Both the position numbers and the translations under genes were made by a program. Under the pieces are notes generated by a model. That model did no database searches and was not told the origin of the DNA. It saw only the letters and a program-made list of their open reading frames with translations. A DNA stretch of 33,464 bases from Acidobacteriota bacterium (GTDB lineage: Bacteria > Acidobacteriota > Terriglobia > Terriglobales > Acidobacteriaceae). The stretch's first letter is position 1, and every line of letters starts with the position of its first letter. This document shows positions 25,062 through 32,902 of this stretch, piece after piece. The stretch is from the NCBI GenBank assembly GCA_023410055.1, contig JAEYQK010000107.1:1-33464 (forward strand), given 5' to 3'.

Positions 25062-25871
25062 CTAATTCGTTGCAGAAGCCACGGCAACGGGTTCTTGCAT
25101 CGGTTTCTTTCGCAGCCAGAGCAGGCCTCCGGCGAGAACCATGACAATCGATATCAACTGCGTTCCGGTCATTGCGCCGCCAAATACCTGACCGCGCCCC
25201 GGATCGTCGCGAACGAATTCAAGAAAGAAACGTTCTACGCCGTAAAGGAACAAGTACGCCCCGATCACCTGTCCTTCGAACCTCTTTCGCTTGATCAACA
25301 AAACCAGAATCGTGAAATTGATCAGCTCGGCTACTGCTTCATATAGCTCCGTGGGATGGATCCTGATGCCCAGAGGTGTATCGGAAATCTCCTTCGCCAG
25401 TGGATTCGTGAACGTTACGCCCCACGGCATAGAGGTCGGTCTTCCAAAGCAGCAACCGGCGGCGAAGCATCCAAAGCGGCCGAATACATGACCCAGCGCG
25501 ATACCCGGCGCAAATGCGTCACAAGTGCGCAACACCGGCATGCGGTTTCGCCGTATGTACCATACGGAGGCCGCGATGGCTGCGATCAGGCCACCGTAGA
25601 AAACGCCTCCAGCCTGGAAACTCGCAAGGCTAAACATCTCTCGCGGATGTTCGGCGTAGTACTTCCAATCCAGCAGAAACATCAGAACCTTGGCGCCAAG
25701 AATCGCTGATAGCACAGCGATGATCCCCAGGTTCCAAGCCTTGTCGCCATCCAGACCCTGATTCTCCGCGAATCTTGCTGCAACCAGCAGGCCAGCAAAG
25801 ACGCCTATTGCCACCAGAAATCCGTAGGTAGGCAGTGAAAACGAGCCGATTCGGAGAAGTTCAGGAAACAC
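25062..25871 (-). CDS. lgt: Prolipoprotein diacylglyceryl transferase (cysteine-rich active-site variant)
   Basis: Lgt transfers diacylglycerol from phosphatidylglycerol to the lipobox cysteine of prolipoproteins in the inner membrane. This 269-residue protein has about seven membrane segments and the conserved QAGGVFYGGL and HPTELYE stretches. The signature reads GRFGCFAAGCCFGRP (131-145): Arg132 is kept, while the positions of the E. coli Asn146 and Glu151 appear to be Cys135 and Cys140. This 'GCxxxGCCxG' form appears, as I recall it, in other deeply branching bacteria, so activity is likely. The start is a GTG at 25871 with GGAAGG nine bases upstream. It probably leads the lgt-rluD transcript. 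Confidence 0.92.
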   Translation of the reverse strand: MFPELLRIGSFSLPTYGFLVAIGVFAGLLVAARFAENQGLDGDKAWNLGIIAVLSAILGAKVLMFLLDWKYYAEHPREMFSLASFQAGGVFYGGLIAAIAASVWYIRRNRMPVLRTCDAFAPGIALGHVFGRFGCFAAGCCFGRPTSMPWGVTFTNPLAKEISDTPLGIRIHPTELYEAVAELINFTILVLLIKRKRFEGQVIGAYLFLYGVERFFLEFVRDDPGRGQVFGGAMTGTQLISIVMVLAGGLLWLRKKPMQEPVAVASATN

Positions 25872-26230
25872 GGTGAAGTACCTTCCAAGTTAGATGACGC
25901 GGCAATCTCTTCAGACTTTCAGAATAGCAGATGAGCGGAAGGAAAGATGATGTGCAGAATGCATCAAAGCCGACCCGCGGGGCCGTGAGCTGGGCCGCTT
26001 CAGAGCCCGTCCTTAGACGGTGGGAACCCGCCGCGATCCGTTAGGCATTTCCGTACTGGCGGAACCTTGCACACGGGACCGTATCTACGAGTCAGGCTCC
26101 CTTTTTGCATCTGTTGGCTCAAAAGCGGTTGCCATTTCACCTGCTTTGCAGGCCGGCTTCACCTTTGATGCTACCCAACTCCAGAGAGGCTCGCAAGCTT
26201 GCCAGGGCAAATTGTTGGCAGTATTCGTGC
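25872..26230. other. Intergenic region between mlaF-like gene and lgt
   Basis: These 359 bases lie between two minus-strand genes and contain no protein gene I can support. The left third is AT-richer and carries GGAAGG for lgt. The middle holds several hairpins that may belong to a plus-strand RNA (25980-26106, listed separately). The right end has GCAAGCTTGC and TTGCC/GGCAA palindromes near 26190-26215, downstream of the mlaF-like stop. Confidence 0.4.
25980..26106 (+). ncRNA. Possible structured RNA (candidate only)
   Basis: On the plus strand GAGCC (26003-26007) can close with GGCTC (26095-26099). Inside are CCGTC-CTTA-GACGG (26008-26021), TTCCG/CGGAA (26049-26064) and a terminal hairpin GGGACC...GGCTCCC (26075-26101) directly followed by five Ts (26102-26106), like an intrinsic terminator. 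No protein gene ends there on this strand, so the terminator needs another transcript. It shows no signature of RNase P RNA, tmRNA or SRP RNA; a 6S-like RNA is conceivable but unproven. No clear promoter was found. Confidence 0.25.
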
Positions 26231-27085
26231 CTAGCTGATGTACTCACGGATATAGGCGTCCTTTTCAGCGGCCGCCGTCAACTCCGTCGCGTTGCCGTCA
26301 AAAATGACCTTCCCGTCTCTTAGAATCAAGAACGACGTATTCACGTCGGTTCTAGCGGTTCCGAACGTCGGCCTCATCTGTTTCGAATCCACATCGTAGT
26401 AGTTCGTCGCCAGCACGTAAGCGTCTGGCAAACGGTGCGTCACCATCAATGAACTCGTCCGGTATTGATCGCGTTCCTTCAGAATCAGTTCAATGATGGT
26501 AGTCGATGTCACCGGATCAAGGCCGCCGGTAGGCGAGTCATAAAGCAGTATCTCGGGACGGCTGACGATCGCGCGCGCAATGGCTACCCGGCGTCTCATG
26601 CCGCCTGACAACTCCGATGGATACATGTCGAGTGTATGCTCCAGTTCGACGAATCGAAGTGCCTCAACAACTCGCCGTTCGACTTCATCGTCGGTGAGAT
26701 CATGTTCCTCCATGAGCCGATATGCGACGTTTTCTCGAACGGTCAGCGAATCAAAGAGCGCACTCTCCTGGAACACCATGCCGATGTTGCGGCGCAGATC
26801 GAACAGGTCCTCTTCTTTCATCTTCGTGACTTCATGTCCAAGCACGAAGATTCGGCCTCGGTCCGGGCACACCAGCCCCAGTGCAAGCTTCAGAATTGTA
26901 CTCTTGCCCGCTCCCGCAACTCCCAGCAGCACTTTCGTCTCGCCACGCAGCAGCTGGAAAGAGATCCCGTCCAGTACAGCGTTGTTCTCAAACGAGATCG
27001 CGACATCTTCAAAGATGATTGCCTTGTGTTGGGTCTCCTCAATCGAAGGAGACGTTGCGCCCGTTGGTGAGAGTATTTCGGACAT
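26231..27085 (-). CDS. MlaF-like ABC transporter ATPase with altered Walker B
   Basis: With MlaE-type permeases this ATPase drives phospholipid transport between the bacterial membranes. The 284-residue protein has Walker A GVAGAGKST (55-63), the Q-loop MVFQES, signature LSGGMRRRVAIARA (159-172) and the switch histidine in MVTHRLPDA. Walker B reads ILLYDSPTGGLDP: the catalytic Glu after Asp183 is Ser184 (codon TCG, complement of 26534-26536). This should lower hydrolysis unless another residue substitutes. About 20 extra residues follow the switch histidine before FLILRDGKVIFDG. The gene starts six bases after the permease stop, so the two are cotranscribed. No MCE-domain (MlaD) gene adjoins it. 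Confidence 0.85.
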   Translation of the reverse strand: MSEILSPTGATSPSIEETQHKAIIFEDVAISFENNAVLDGISFQLLRGETKVLLGVAGAGKSTILKLALGLVCPDRGRIFVLGHEVTKMKEEDLFDLRRNIGMVFQESALFDSLTVRENVAYRLMEEHDLTDDEVERRVVEALRFVELEHTLDMYPSELSGGMRRRVAIARAIVSRPEILLYDSPTGGLDPVTSTTIIELILKERDQYRTSSLMVTHRLPDAYVLATNYYDVDSKQMRPTFGTARTDVNTSFLILRDGKVIFDGNATELTAAAEKDAYIREYIS

Positions 27086-27091
27086 CTCGCC

Positions 27092-27874
27092 TTAGTACCC
27101 CGGAAAGACGAGCATCAGGAATCTGGTCAGCACCAGGTCAACAGTCAGAATGAGAACCGAAGCCGCGACCACGGCTTGTGTCGTAGCACGACCTACTCCC
27201 TGCGTGCCACCCTTGGCGCTGAGGCCGTAGTAGCAGCCAATACTCGCAATCACGAATCCGAAGAATACTGGCTTAACCAGTCCCATAATGACGTCCGCGA
27301 AATGCAGCGACTGCCACGCATAATTCCAGTACTGATTGGAGTCGATGTGTAGCAGCAGGGCCGACAACAGCCAGCCACCCGCCAGTCCGACCAGGTCAGA
27401 GATGATAGTAAGAAAAAACAGCATTATCACCGACGCAACAACTCGGGGTGTTACGAGCTTCTTCGTCGGATCAGTGCCCAGCGCACGCATGGCATCGATC
27501 TGCTCGGTCACTTTCATCGATCCCAATTCGCTGGCCATGCCGGACGAATTGCGTCCAGCCACCATCAACCCGGTTAACACCGGCCCCAATTCGCGCACCA
27601 TGGAAAGCGACACTAATTGACCGGTCAGCGATGTCGAACCAAATCGTTGCAGCGTGTTGGACGACTGCAGTGCCAGCACTGCTCCGGTAAAGAATCCGGT
27701 CAGCACTACGATCGGCAACGATCCAACGCCGATCAGATCGGCTTGCTGCAAGGTGTCGCCAACGTATCGCGGATGCCCGAAGAGATTCATTACCGAACGA
27801 GTCGCCAGCCGCCAGTATTCCTGGACCGCTAGCACGCGATCTTTTGCGAATTCGGTTGGCGAAAGCAGTTCCAT
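27092..27874 (-). CDS. MlaE-family lipid ABC transporter permease
   Basis: MlaE permeases form the membrane dimer that carries phospholipids to or from MCE-domain proteins. The 260-residue protein has an N-terminal amphipathic region, then about five membrane helices. Family features include LPIVVLTGFFTGAVLALQS, RELGPVLTGLMVAGRNSSGMASELGSMKVTEQIDAMRALGTDP and VKPVFFGFVIASIGCYYGLSAKGGTQGVGRATT near the C-terminus. GGAAAG lies a few bases before the ATG, partly inside a small hairpin. A probable promoter with a palindromic site lies upstream (27908-27946). It is followed six bases later by the ATPase gene. Confidence 0.93.
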   Translation of the reverse strand: MELLSPTEFAKDRVLAVQEYWRLATRSVMNLFGHPRYVGDTLQQADLIGVGSLPIVVLTGFFTGAVLALQSSNTLQRFGSTSLTGQLVSLSMVRELGPVLTGLMVAGRNSSGMASELGSMKVTEQIDAMRALGTDPTKKLVTPRVVASVIMLFFLTIISDLVGLAGGWLLSALLLHIDSNQYWNYAWQSLHFADVIMGLVKPVFFGFVIASIGCYYGLSAKGGTQGVGRATTQAVVAASVLILTVDLVLTRFLMLVFPGY

Positions 27875-27882
27875 GCGTTCTT

Positions 27883-27900
27883 TCCGAGTATTTCCTCGGA
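27883..27900 (-). promoter_or_regulatory. Small hairpin touching the mlaE ribosome binding site
   Basis: TCCGAG (27883-27888) and CTCGGA (27895-27900) are complementary across a six-base loop and lie nine bases before the mlaE ATG. On the mRNA the second arm includes the GGA of the likely GGAAAG ribosome binding site. Folding could limit translation; this is inference. Confidence 0.35.
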
Positions 27901-27907
27901 GATTCGA

Positions 27908-27946
27908 AATATATCAGATGCAGGAGAAAACCAGTACCCGTACTGG
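27908..27946 (-). promoter_or_regulatory. Putative mlaEF promoter with palindromic operator
   Basis: CCAGTAC-CC-GTACTGG (27931-27946) is a 7-bp inverted repeat with a two-base centre. On the minus strand its last six bases, TACTGG, lie exactly 17 bases before TATATT (27913-27908), a good -10 box. A repressor at the palindrome would block the -35 region, while an activator is possible given the poor -35 match. The permease ATG is about 34 bases past the -10 box. Confidence 0.5.
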
Positions 27947-27978
27947 GCACCGGATAGAGCTTTTGAGGAACGACAGCT

Positions 27979-28010
27979 GAGAACTGAGATTTGAGAACTG
28001 CTCAGTTCTC
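27979..28010 (-). terminator. Hairpin at the end of the kinase-regulator operon
   Basis: GAGAACTGAG (27979-27988) and CTCAGTTCTC (28001-28010) form a perfect 10-bp stem with a 12-base loop overlapping the regulator's stop codon (28002-28004). GAGAACTG also recurs directly at 27993-28000, allowing alternative pairing. No T tract follows on either strand, so termination is uncertain; a protective 3' hairpin is equally possible. Confidence 0.4.
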
Positions 28011-29441
28011 CCTGCTAGTCTTTCGCTTGATTTCGATGTTCAGCCGCTTAACCTTCTGATTGAGTGTCGAGAGCGGAACCCTGAAGCGCTCGGCGGCCTC
28101 GGTCTGGTTCCAGTTGCATTTCTCCAGCATGTCGCTGATGATGCGGCGCTCCCAGCTTTCCATAATGTCGAACAGGGACGCGTCTGGGTCGTGATTCAGC
28201 GGCTGGAAACCGTTGCCTCGGCCCACCATATGGTCCGGCAATTGGTCTACGCCGATTACCGTTCCCGGCGACAGCACCACTGCGCGCTCAACTACGTTTT
28301 CCAGTTCGCGCACATTGCCGGGCCAGTTATAGTCCATCAGAACACGCAGTGCCTCGGGCGATATCTGCCGAAGTTGCTTTTCGTTTTCTTCGCAGAACTT
28401 CTTCAGGAAGAAGTCCACCAGCAGGGGAATGTCCTCGGGGCGCGCACGCAATGGCGGCAATTCCACCGTGATCACGTTCAAGCGGTAGAAAAGATCGTCG
28501 CGGAATTTGCCCTCTCGCACCTGCTGCTTCAAGTCAACATTCGTTGCGGCTATGATCCGGACGTCCGCCTGGATCTCCTGCACGCCGCCCAGATGCATAA
28601 ACTTCTTGTCCTGCAGCACGCGCAGTATCTTCGCCTGCGTGTCCATCGACATATTGCCGATTTCATCCAGGAACAGCGTCCCGCGGTCCGCTACTTCAAA
28701 CAAGCCTTTTTTCGATGCTACTGCGCTGGTGAACGCGCCTTTTACGTGCCCGAACAGCGTCGACTCAAGCAGGTCCGTCGACATCGCGCCAGTGTTCACC
28801 GGAACAAATGGCCGGTCTTTGCGCGGCGAGCTCATATGAATCGCTTTTGCGATCAGCTCTTTTCCCGTACCGCTCTCGCCCTGCAACAGAACCGTCGAGC
28901 GGCTTGGACCCACCTGCGCAACCAGGTCGAATATCCGCAGCATCGGGTCGCTCTTACCTACGATGTTGGTGAAGTTGTACCGCTGTTTCAGCGCCCGCTT
29001 GAGCTGAATGTTCTCCTCTTCGGCACGGCGACGCGCAATTGTCGTACGTACATCCGCGAGCAGTTTCTCGTTGTCCCACGGCTTTTGAACGAAATTCGCC
29101 GCTCCGCCCTGAATTGCCCTTACGGCATTCTCGACCGTGCCGTACGCGGTGATCATGATGACAGGGAACAATGGGTCACGGTCGCGAATATCCGCCAGCA
29201 CATCAAGACCATTCTTGTCCGGCAGCGCAAAGTCCAGCAACAGCAAGTCAAACGGGCGCATGGCCCAGCGCGCAAGTCCCTCTTCGGCCGTACTGGCCGT
29301 CTCTACTTCGAAATCTTCGAGTTCCAGCAGTGCCTGCAACGATTCACGAATCGCCGCCTCATCGTCAATAATGAGAATCGATCCGGATGCAACCTGCTCG
29401 CTTGTGGCGCGACTTCTCGTCGCGACGCCGGCTTCAGACAT
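28002..29441 (-). CDS. NtrC-family sigma-54-dependent response regulator (GAFTSA variant)
   Basis: The 479-residue protein has a receiver domain (about 20-135) with the acidic pair Asp26-Asp27, phosphorylation site Asp70 (LLLLDFALPDKNG) and Lys120. A central AAA+ domain (about 155-395) carries GESGTGKE, GTLFLDEIGNM and the loop that contacts sigma-54. That loop reads GAFTSA (235-240) rather than GAFTGA; Ser239 is codon AGC at 28725-28727. A Fis-type helix-turn-helix ends the protein (about 425-475: WNQTEAAERFRVPLSTLNQKVKRL). The ATG overlaps the end of the kinase gene by eight bases (ATGTCTGA), so the two are translationally coupled. Its target promoters are not evident in the window. Confidence 0.94.
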   Translation of the reverse strand: MSEAGVATRSRATSEQVASGSILIIDDEAAIRESLQALLELEDFEVETASTAEEGLARWAMRPFDLLLLDFALPDKNGLDVLADIRDRDPLFPVIMITAYGTVENAVRAIQGGAANFVQKPWDNEKLLADVRTTIARRRAEEENIQLKRALKQRYNFTNIVGKSDPMLRIFDLVAQVGPSRSTVLLQGESGTGKELIAKAIHMSSPRKDRPFVPVNTGAMSTDLLESTLFGHVKGAFTSAVASKKGLFEVADRGTLFLDEIGNMSMDTQAKILRVLQDKKFMHLGGVQEIQADVRIIAATNVDLKQQVREGKFRDDLFYRLNVITVELPPLRARPEDIPLLVDFFLKKFCEENEKQLRQISPEALRVLMDYNWPGNVRELENVVERAVVLSPGTVIGVDQLPDHMVGRGNGFQPLNHDPDASLFDIMESWERRIISDMLEKCNWNQTEAAERFRVPLSTLNQKVKRLNIEIKRKTSREN

Positions 29442-32361
29442 TGACCGCCTTCTTTAACATTGGGAATTCCAGAACGAACGTTGTTCCTTCGTTCCGGCGA
29501 CTTTCAACACTGATCTTTCCTGCGTGTTCCTGGATGATTCCGTACGTGACCGAAAGCCCGAGCCCCGTACCGCGACGCTGCCCAGGGGTTGGTGATGTCT
29601 TTGTCGTAAAGAACGGGTCGTAAATCCGCTGAATATACTCCTGCGCAATTCCTGTCCCCGTATCCGACACCCTCACCGACACCCCGTCGCCGTTGTTCGT
29701 CGACACATGCAGTGTCCCGCCTCCCGGCATCGCATCGCGCGCATTGAGGAACAGATTCAAAAAAACCTGCTGCAACTTTCCGGCATTGCCGTAGATCGAT
29801 GGCAGTTTCGGATCAAGCTCGTCCTCCACTTTCACCTGTGCCGTCTTGAACTGATGTTCCAGTAGTGCCAGCGTGTCATGAATTACTTTGTTGATGCTCA
29901 CCTGGCTGAACTCAGTGCCGCTTGTACGGGAGAAGTTCAACAGGTTGTTCACAATCTCCGAGGCGCGGAACGTCTGCTGCGTAATCTTCTCCAGCAACTT
30001 CGCCTGCTTCTCGTCGCCAGCCACCTGTTTCTGCATCATCTGCGCGTACGAGGAGATCACCGCTAGAGGTGTATTGACTTCATGCGCCACACCGGCGGCC
30101 AGCAACCCAATAGACGAAAGCTTTTCGGCCTGCGACAACTGACTCTCAAGGTAAGTACGGTCGGTGATATCGTCCAGAATGATCAACCGCCCTATCACGT
30201 TGAAGCGCCTCGTCACCAGAGGAGCAATCGCGATATTGGTGGTCCGCGTTTCCCCTGCCGGAGTTCCCAGCTTGAACTTGTACAAGTTATGAATCCCCGG
30301 CGTTTGTCGCACACGATAGAACTCTTCGGCAAAGCTTGTCGGCAACACTTCGCTGATCGGATGGCCCAGGACCTCGGCACGCGACTTCGCAAAGAGCACT
30401 TCCATCTGGGAGTTCCAGAACTCGATCCGGTCGTCCAGATCGACCGCCAGAACGCCCACGCTGATGGATTCGACGATATTCTCGTTGAAGTCCTTCAGTC
30501 TCTCGTACTCGCTGACTTTTTGCTCCAGCGACGCGTAGAGCCGTGCATTCTGAATCGCGATACCGAGATACCCAGCGAGCGTTTCCAGCAGTTCCACATC
30601 TTCACTGGAGAGGAAGTCGCCTTCCACAGTCTTACCCAACCCGAGCACCGCGATCGTTCGGTTCTGCACCGTGCACGGGATGTAATAGTTCAGGTCCAGC
30701 CGGGCAATCGATTCCTGCGCCTGAGGTGTCTCGCGAACAACTTGGTGAGTATTGTCGAAGAAGAGGTGCCCCGCTGCCATTTCAGGCCGCTGCTCAGTGA
30801 GGAACGAAAGATCCAGGTCGCGCGTATCGCCAATCCCGAATGACTTTGCCATCGTGAACTGATCGGTTCCGACGGCAAGAAAGATCGCGGCTCGATCCAC
30901 AAGCAACGTTCGCGACAGGCGGTCAAGCACCGAGCTCAGCATGTTCTCAAGATGCGTTTCGGCACTCAGTTCACGGCCAAACTCAATCAAAGTGCGGCGG
31001 TAATCATAGCGCTTACGATAGAAGATTCGATCAAGCTGACCCTGAATCGACTTCTTCACCGGTTCAAATAGCAGCGCAGTGACCGCTATCGCAACGATCA
31101 GGCCAGCTTTGCCCGCACTCGGAACCTTGGCGTGAAGTATTTCCGTCGCAATTCCTACTGCAAGGAAATAGACCCCAACAATGGCTGCCGACGCCAAGGT
31201 GTAGGTCATGCCACGTTTGAAGATCAGATCAACGTCCATCAAGCGATAGCGGAAGATCGCATATCCGAACGTCAACGGCAGGAATATCAGCGACAAAACG
31301 CTGAATCTCATCGCCGTTGTCGGGAGTGCACCCGTCAGGAACGGGATCACGTACAAGAGCGTGAACGGCGTGATAGCGATGATCGTTCCACGCGTCACCC
31401 ACTTCATCTGTTGCCGCAGAATCGGCGTGCTCGCGTACTTGTAGGTATGCCAGAGCACTCCAGCCGCAACTGCAAACAACGTCGCCCAGTACAGATATAT
31501 GAGCCTATCGAGCTGCCACGCGAGTATCGCACTCGCAGCCAGCCGCTCCTGCGCCAAAACTCTTATCGAAAGAAGAACCGCCGCGGGCAGATACACTGCG
31601 GTCGTGAGCCAGCGATGCCGCTTCACGACGTCCTTCGTCTCAGGGAACGTCAGTACAAAGTGCAGGAAGAGTGCCGGTTGCAGCGCCTCCGCGACAATCT
31701 TCGACCAGAAAATAATCCAGTCAAACTGATTGAGCTTGCCCGTGTAGTGAAACGCATAAAAGATGAACGACACCAGGCAAAATACATAAAAGTGTCCCGA
31801 TCGCGGCGCCGTCCAACGCCGAAGCAATATATAGAGGCCAATTCCAAGATAGATCAGCGCAATGAACCGCAACCCGGAGTGCATCGAGTTATCGGTTGGT
31901 ACTAGGACAATCGGTACCTCAAGCGAAACATTGTCTCGAACAAGACCGTAAGTCGCCTTTGACCAGACGCCAACGCGATACGTCGAGCGCATCAGGTCAG
32001 CAAACTTGGTGACTGGGCGCTCGTTGATCGTAAGTAAGACGTCGCCTTCCTTTACGCCCGCCTTTGCACCCGGTCCCTCCGCGTCAACTCGTTTCGCCTC
32101 CATTCCAGACTGACTCTCGGCCCAGAACACCCCATCGTAAGGTGTCTCAAACTCGCGCTCTTTCTGAAAGTTGATAAAGGCAAACACGGCTGCCGCAACC
32201 GTCAAGATCGCGAGCGTAACAGCCGAAAAACGAGTTTGGAAATCCTTAGTCATGAACCCGAGGTGCGCTTCAGCTCTCGTTCCCTTCGAGGAACTCGGCG
32301 TTGCCGCATACAGTTGCGGCGTATCTAGGTGCAAATCGGTTGCCAGCTTTGGGTGGGACAT
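29434..32361 (-). CDS. Membrane sensor histidine kinase with PDZ, GAF and PAS domains
   Basis: The protein (975 residues from the ATG at 32361) begins with a cytoplasmic tail and a first membrane helix (about 45-65). A PDZ-like domain follows (about 80-152: AKRVDAEGPGAKAGVKEGDVLLTINERPVTKF). Then come about eight hydrophobic segments (165-435), a GAF domain (about 455-610), a PAS domain (about 625-740), a HisKA domain with the phospho-acceptor His760 (GVAHEVNTPLAVI) and an HATPase domain (NLFLNARDAMPGG, VSDTGTGIA, GTGLGLSV). The PDZ may sense misfolded envelope proteins (inference). The start is uncertain: 32361 lacks a Shine-Dalgarno, and an ATG at 32253 begins MTKDFQTRFSAVTL just before the first helix. 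It precedes and overlaps its regulator gene. Confidence 0.93.
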   Translation of the reverse strand: MSHPKLATDLHLDTPQLYAATPSSSKGTRAEAHLGFMTKDFQTRFSAVTLAILTVAAAVFAFINFQKEREFETPYDGVFWAESQSGMEAKRVDAEGPGAKAGVKEGDVLLTINERPVTKFADLMRSTYRVGVWSKATYGLVRDNVSLEVPIVLVPTDNSMHSGLRFIALIYLGIGLYILLRRWTAPRSGHFYVFCLVSFIFYAFHYTGKLNQFDWIIFWSKIVAEALQPALFLHFVLTFPETKDVVKRHRWLTTAVYLPAAVLLSIRVLAQERLAASAILAWQLDRLIYLYWATLFAVAAGVLWHTYKYASTPILRQQMKWVTRGTIIAITPFTLLYVIPFLTGALPTTAMRFSVLSLIFLPLTFGYAIFRYRLMDVDLIFKRGMTYTLASAAIVGVYFLAVGIATEILHAKVPSAGKAGLIVAIAVTALLFEPVKKSIQGQLDRIFYRKRYDYRRTLIEFGRELSAETHLENMLSSVLDRLSRTLLVDRAAIFLAVGTDQFTMAKSFGIGDTRDLDLSFLTEQRPEMAAGHLFFDNTHQVVRETPQAQESIARLDLNYYIPCTVQNRTIAVLGLGKTVEGDFLSSEDVELLETLAGYLGIAIQNARLYASLEQKVSEYERLKDFNENIVESISVGVLAVDLDDRIEFWNSQMEVLFAKSRAEVLGHPISEVLPTSFAEEFYRVRQTPGIHNLYKFKLGTPAGETRTTNIAIAPLVTRRFNVIGRLIILDDITDRTYLESQLSQAEKLSSIGLLAAGVAHEVNTPLAVISSYAQMMQKQVAGDEKQAKLLEKITQQTFRASEIVNNLLNFSRTSGTEFSQVSINKVIHDTLALLEHQFKTAQVKVEDELDPKLPSIYGNAGKLQQVFLNLFLNARDAMPGGGTLHVSTNNGDGVSVRVSDTGTGIAQEYIQRIYDPFFTTKTSPTPGQRRGTGLGLSVTYGIIQEHAGKISVESRRNEGTTFVLEFPMLKKAVNV

Positions 32362-32419
32362 CAAAAAACCAGTATCAGCATTTTCTATGACTTACATAAT
32401 CATACCTTGGTTTTGGGAT

Positions 32420-32447
32420 CAACAATATGAAATTTGGAATATTGTTG
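32420..32447. promoter_or_regulatory. AT-rich 9-bp inverted repeat upstream of the kinase gene
   Basis: CAACAATAT (32420-32428) and ATATTGTTG (32439-32447) are perfect inverted copies with a ten-base AT-rich spacer, so the half-sites are 19 bases apart, about two helical turns. It ends about 60 bases before the kinase ATG, just upstream of the -10-like TATGAT. This is the classic shape of a dimeric regulator site in GC-rich surroundings. Confidence 0.5.
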
Positions 32448-32742
32448 TGGGTTTGCGTATCGACCACACTATCTGCCGCCGTGTCTTCCCCGAAGGGGCT
32501 TCCGAACTTAGCCGACACGGAAGTGCCGCGTAGTGAGCAGCAGGACATCCCAAGTCCCCAACGGACGGCCAACACTTTCCATCAAGTCAAGCCTCCTGAA
32601 TAACGTGATCTTCCGCAACTCCCTGCAAACACACGGAATATAAACTCCCCCGCCCTGTCGGGTCTTCCCATCTGACTTTGTCATACTGGAACTAGCATCA
32701 ACTAACAGACGAATGACCCACGGATCTCCCACGTCCGACGGT

Positions 32743-32774
32743 GCCCCACGTTCGCGCAGCTAACGTGGGGCTTT
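32743..32774 (+). terminator. Terminator-like hairpin in the long intergenic region
   Basis: GCCCCACGTT (32743-32752) and AACGTGGGGC (32762-32771) form a perfect 10-bp stem with a nine-base loop, followed by only three Ts. No plus-strand gene ends here, so it may be another dispersed palindrome. The 8490s carry a similar CCCCACGTTCG without the partner arm. Confidence 0.4.
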
Positions 32775-32902
32775 CGCTTGTATGGTGGCGCAGGCCTTAA
32801 AGACCTGCGATCCTTGCCGACTAGAGATGGCCGGCTTTAGCCGCTGAGGTTCGACTCCGAACGCATTTGCCCGAGTCATTAGCACCCTGACAAAAACAGG
32901 CC

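Noticed and set aside
27979..28010. GAGAACTG repeats as a CRISPR or phage attachment site
   Set aside because: Only two direct copies and one inverted copy, with no spacer pattern or integrase; a simple hairpin explains them.
28191..29444. 417-codon plus-strand open frame
   Set aside because: It mirrors the NtrC-type regulator almost exactly and has Arg/His/Gln-rich shadow composition.
32508..32582. 24-codon minus-strand frame with AGGAGG upstream
   Set aside because: The ribosome-site match is good, but the peptide has no family, signal or repeat; too short to support.
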